A DNA stretch of 64,000 bases from JBEICQ01 sp046297395 (GTDB taxonomy: Bacteria; Bacteroidota; Bacteroidia; UBA4408). The first letter of the stretch is position 1. Each line of letters opens with the position of its first letter. Below are positions 61,773 through 64,000 of this stretch, one piece after another. The stretch spans positions 1 through 64,000 of the forward strand of contig JBKCNM010000104.1 of assembly GCA_046297395.1 (NCBI GenBank). Direction: 5' to 3'. The notes beneath the pieces were generated by a model. The model made no database searches, was not told where the DNA came from, and saw only the letters and a program-made list of their open reading frames with translations. The translations under genes were made by a program, and so were the position numbers.

Positions 61773-63721
61773 GAAATTCGTTTGAGATTAAAGTCTTTAA
61801 CCGGTGCAATTAACATCGGAAACTTTTCAACCAGCACATTGCTTGTATCCAGGCCGAATGCTTTTTCTTCAGAAAGGGAGATATGTTTCAAAACAAAATA
61901 CAATTTCAGGATCACCTTTTCGTAAAAAGGCAGTTCATTTTCATTGGAAAGAAACTTTTCAATAACCACAAATTTGAAATCACCAATTACATTGTTTCTA
62001 TTCAAAGATTCATACCTGCTGGTGATGTCAACTTCTCCGGCTTTAACCATATCTTCCACTACTTTACGAAACATTAGGTTAATACGAGGTGCTACCCTGA
62101 AGCCAAGACGGAAATCAATTCTGATCACATCATTTTTTACAAGGTGGTAAACCTTGTACTCGCATCTATAGGGCTCGTCAACCACATCAACATGCACAAA
62201 CCAATAAATATCAGCCCTTTTGGGTTGCTTTTGTAAAATGGAATAAATCACTTTAGATTCAATGTCCTCCACGCGATTGGCAGAAGTCAGGTAAACCAGA
62301 TGCGTGGCATATTTTGGAATGGATGTGTCGTTACTGAGATCTTTCAATAATGAAAGGTAATCATCAATTGAAGTAAATTCTACATAACGGGTTTTGATTT
62401 TTCTTGCTTCATTCCATATCCACATCACTGAGAAGAGGAAAAACCCGATGATCAGCGTGACATAGCCTCCGTGTACAAACTTCCCCATGTTCGAAATCAG
62501 AAACATGGTCTCTATAAATGCATACAATGCGATACTTACGATTATAAAAAATCGATTGTATCTCTTTAAAATCATATAGTAATTGAGAAGTGTGGTCGTC
62601 ATTAGCATGGTAAGAACGATGGCAAGACCATACGCTGCACCCATGTTGGAAGACTCCCTGAAATACATCACAACACCGATGCAACCCAACATCAGCAACC
62701 AATTAACTGAGGGTATGTATAACTGTCCGCGTGTTTCGGTTGGATATACCACTTTCACTTTGGGCCAGAAGTTCAGTCGCATGGCTTCATTAATAAGTGT
62801 AAACGACCCGCTGATTAATGCCTGAGAAGCAACAATAGCCGCAGAAGTTGCAACGGTGATTCCAATGATATAGAACCACTCCGGCATGATCGAATAAAAT
62901 GGGTTGGCTCCCTTGAAGGAAGAAAGATACATGCCGTCATGAGAAATAAGCCATGCGCCTTGTCCAAAATAGTTCAGCACCAACATCACTTTCACGAAAA
63001 TCCAGGTGATTCGGATATTTTGTTTGCCGCAGTGGCCCAGGTCAGAGTAAAGTGCTTCAGCACCTGTAGTGCAAAGAAACACAGCACTAAGCAGGTAAAG
63101 CGCATGCGGATGATGCACGAGGATGTCGTAGGCATAATAAGGATTGAGGGCCTTTAATACACCAATGTTGCCAAAGAGTTGGATTGTTCCCAGAATACCT
63201 ATCATACTGAACCAGATGAACATGACAGGGCCAAAAAATCTTCCGATAAATCTCGTACCAAATTGCTGAATAAAGAACAAAAAAGAGATGATGCCAATGA
63301 CTATGGGTACTGTGGGGATATCGTTTCTATAGATCCTCAAACCTTCAACAGCAGATGCCACAGAGATGGGGGGTGTAATGATTCCATCGGCAAGTAGTGT
63401 GGAACCACCAATCAAAGCAGGAAATATCAACCATTTTGTTTTTGTGCGTCTAACAAGCGCATACAAGGAGAAAATGCCCCCTTCACCCTTGTTGTCTGCT
63501 CTTAGGGTAATGACAACATACTTAATAGTGGTCTGAAGAGTAAGTGTCCAAAATATACAGGAAATTCCTCCTAAAACGATGTCTTTATTGATAGGACCTT
63601 CACCTATGATTTCTTTCAGCACATATAGTGGTGAAGTACCTATATCGCCATATATAATGCCTAAAGTGACAAGAAGCCCGGCGATTGTGGCTTTTTCCAG
63701 TTTGTGATGCTCTCCGGCCAT
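61769..63721 (-). CDS. kup: Kup-type potassium transporter
   Basis: Proton-coupled K+ importer of the inner membrane; 650 residues, twelve helices (about 1-445) and a cytoplasmic C-terminal domain. N-terminal signature TLGIIYGDIGTSPLYVLKEI (split here as TLGIIYGDIG and TSPLYVLKEI) near residue 20; GGIFSLYALVRR near 80. The start is the ATG at 63721 (MAGEHHK). The upstream in-frame start at 63772 would span a TACCTTTG box on the minus strand at 63741-63734. Coupled to ctaA downstream. Confidence 0.94.
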   Translation of the reverse strand: MAGEHHKLEKATIAGLLVTLGIIYGDIGTSPLYVLKEIIGEGPINKDIVLGGISCIFWTLTLQTTIKYVVITLRADNKGEGGIFSLYALVRRTKTKWLIFPALIGGSTLLADGIITPPISVASAVEGLRIYRNDIPTVPIVIGIISFLFFIQQFGTRFIGRFFGPVMFIWFSMIGILGTIQLFGNIGVLKALNPYYAYDILVHHPHALYLLSAVFLCTTGAEALYSDLGHCGKQNIRITWIFVKVMLVLNYFGQGAWLISHDGMYLSSFKGANPFYSIMPEWFYIIGITVATSAAIVASQALISGSFTLINEAMRLNFWPKVKVVYPTETRGQLYIPSVNWLLMLGCIGVVMYFRESSNMGAAYGLAIVLTMLMTTTLLNYYMILKRYNRFFIIVSIALYAFIETMFLISNMGKFVHGGYVTLIIGFFLFSVMWIWNEARKIKTRYVEFTSIDDYLSLLKDLSNDTSIPKYATHLVYLTSANRVEDIESKVIYSILQKQPKRADIYWFVHVDVVDEPYRCEYKVYHLVKNDVIRIDFRLGFRVAPRINLMFRKVVEDMVKAGEVDITSRYESLNRNNVIGDFKFVVIEKFLSNENELPFYEKVILKLYFVLKHISLSEEKAFGLDTSNVLVEKFPMLIAPVKDFNLKRIS

Positions 63722-63733
63722 GAATGAAGGCGC

Positions 63734-63741
63734 AAAGGTAT
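63734..63741 (-). promoter_or_regulatory. -7 box TACCTTTG of kup
   Basis: Exact TANNTTTG on the minus strand, 12 bases before the ATG at 63721. Confidence 0.55.
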
Positions 63742-63754
63742 ACGGGTTTGGGAC

Positions 63755-63782
63755 AAAAAAAAAGGTACGCAATGCGTACCTT
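63755..63782 (-). terminator. Terminator of the PID-CTERM gene
   Basis: On the minus strand AAGGTACGC and GCGTACCTT form a 9-bp stem with a 3-base loop (63782-63762), followed by a run of at least eight T (down to 63755). Confidence 0.85.
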
Positions 63783-63806
63783 CAGAATTCGTTTCACAAA
63801 CCGAAC

Positions 63807-63998
63807 TTATGGGTTCTGGTCTTTTTTCTTTTTGTCGTAGATTTTCTTGGCACCATAACCAACACAACCCGCAACCAGGAGACTTAGGCCCCCGTCAATG
63901 GGAATGGGTGTTGGAGGTGGTGGGGGAGGAGCTGCTAAAGCAGATGCCGCTGTCAGAACCATACCGACGATTGTGAATAACTGCAGTTTGAATTTCAT
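63807..63998 (-). CDS. PID-CTERM mini-protein
   Basis: A 63-residue protein: signal peptide (about 1-22, ending SALA), a Pro run (PPPPPPTPIPIDGG), then a hydrophobic helix (LSLLVAGCVGYGAK) and a basic tail (KKIYDKKKKDQ). This is the PID-CTERM sorting signal of Bacteroidota with almost nothing else, expected to be handled by an exosortase-type enzyme (XrtF group). The exosortase is not in the window. Short, Pro-rich mature parts like this are typical of the family. The promoter is outside the window. Confidence 0.85.
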   Translation of the reverse strand: MKFKLQLFTIVGMVLTAASALAAPPPPPPTPIPIDGGLSLLVAGCVGYGAKKIYDKKKKDQNP

Positions 63999-64000
63999 AT

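Noticed and set aside
1..64000. CRISPR arrays, insertion sequences or prophage
   Set aside because: No regularly spaced direct repeats, transposase motifs or phage structural genes were found; the Xer gene is a housekeeping-type recombinase with no att-like repeats beside it.

Overview
The window comes from the chromosome of a member of the Bacteroidota. The evidence is four proteins with type IX secretion (T9SS) C-terminal sorting domains, a PorE-like T9SS protein, a PID-CTERM mini-protein, a short Bacteroidetes-type primary sigma factor, type III glutamine synthetase, and repeated -7 boxes of the form TANNTTTG. Almost no gene has a Shine-Dalgarno sequence. I cannot name a genus. Most genes are core or housekeeping genes. 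I see no insertion sequence, prophage, CRISPR array or rRNA. The only clearly accessory module is a DUF6922/AbiEii toxin-antitoxin pair near the left edge.

Layout. 1-2135: the end of a FISUMP-domain surface protein, a terminator, and the AbiEii-type pair. 2136-15707 (plus strand): type III glutamine synthetase, a PorE-like TPR/propeller/OmpA protein, an AIR synthase (PurM-like), a 1.85-thousand-residue M43 metalloprotease secreted by T9SS, and PBP1A. 15832-22865 (minus strand): gyrA with a periplasmic TPR protein and a DUF6671 protein, a class I aminotransferase, and two DUF1573 proteins. 22977-23876: 3-hydroxybutyryl-CoA dehydrogenase. 24005-29615 (minus): three T9SS cargo genes in one operon, ending in a GH13 amylase. 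All three share one predicted carbohydrate-binding-like module. An orphan LytTR regulator lies upstream.

30567-34408 (plus): a dihydrolipoamide-dehydrogenase-like flavoprotein without its redox cysteines, joined by an ATGA overlap to an exported TPR/Ig/caspase-like protein. This is the most unusual pair in the window. 34413-41987 (minus): an unknown membrane protein, dapF, glycogen branching enzyme, a CpcT/CpeT-family protein, an AddB-like Fe-S nuclease, and an overlapping orphan OmpR-type regulator. 42149-44663 (plus): an HtrA protease and the primary sigma factor.

44672-46976: class IV aminotransferase and LuxC-type acyl-CoA reductase, divergent from a 2[4Fe-4S] ferredoxin. 47055-52700 (plus): cystathionine beta-synthase, a BtuF-like protein without a signal peptide, a patatin/outer-membrane-barrel protein, a tiny Lys/Cys-rich secreted protein and a Xer recombinase. 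52701-59082 (minus): a 1230-residue NtrY-like histidine kinase, a B12-binding mutase small subunit, an enoyl-CoA hydratase and a polysaccharide flippase. The end holds tRNA-Leu(GAG), a small membrane protein, metF, heme A synthase, a Kup potassium transporter and the PID-CTERM protein.

Two themes recur. First, several nominal gene starts (TTG codons, or an upstream ATG in kup) fall in or before a TANNTTTG box, so the real starts lie a few bases downstream. Second, purM and xerD both begin at the base directly after the T-tract of the preceding gene's intrinsic terminator. The sequence supports these as observations. Function beyond family membership is inference throughout.
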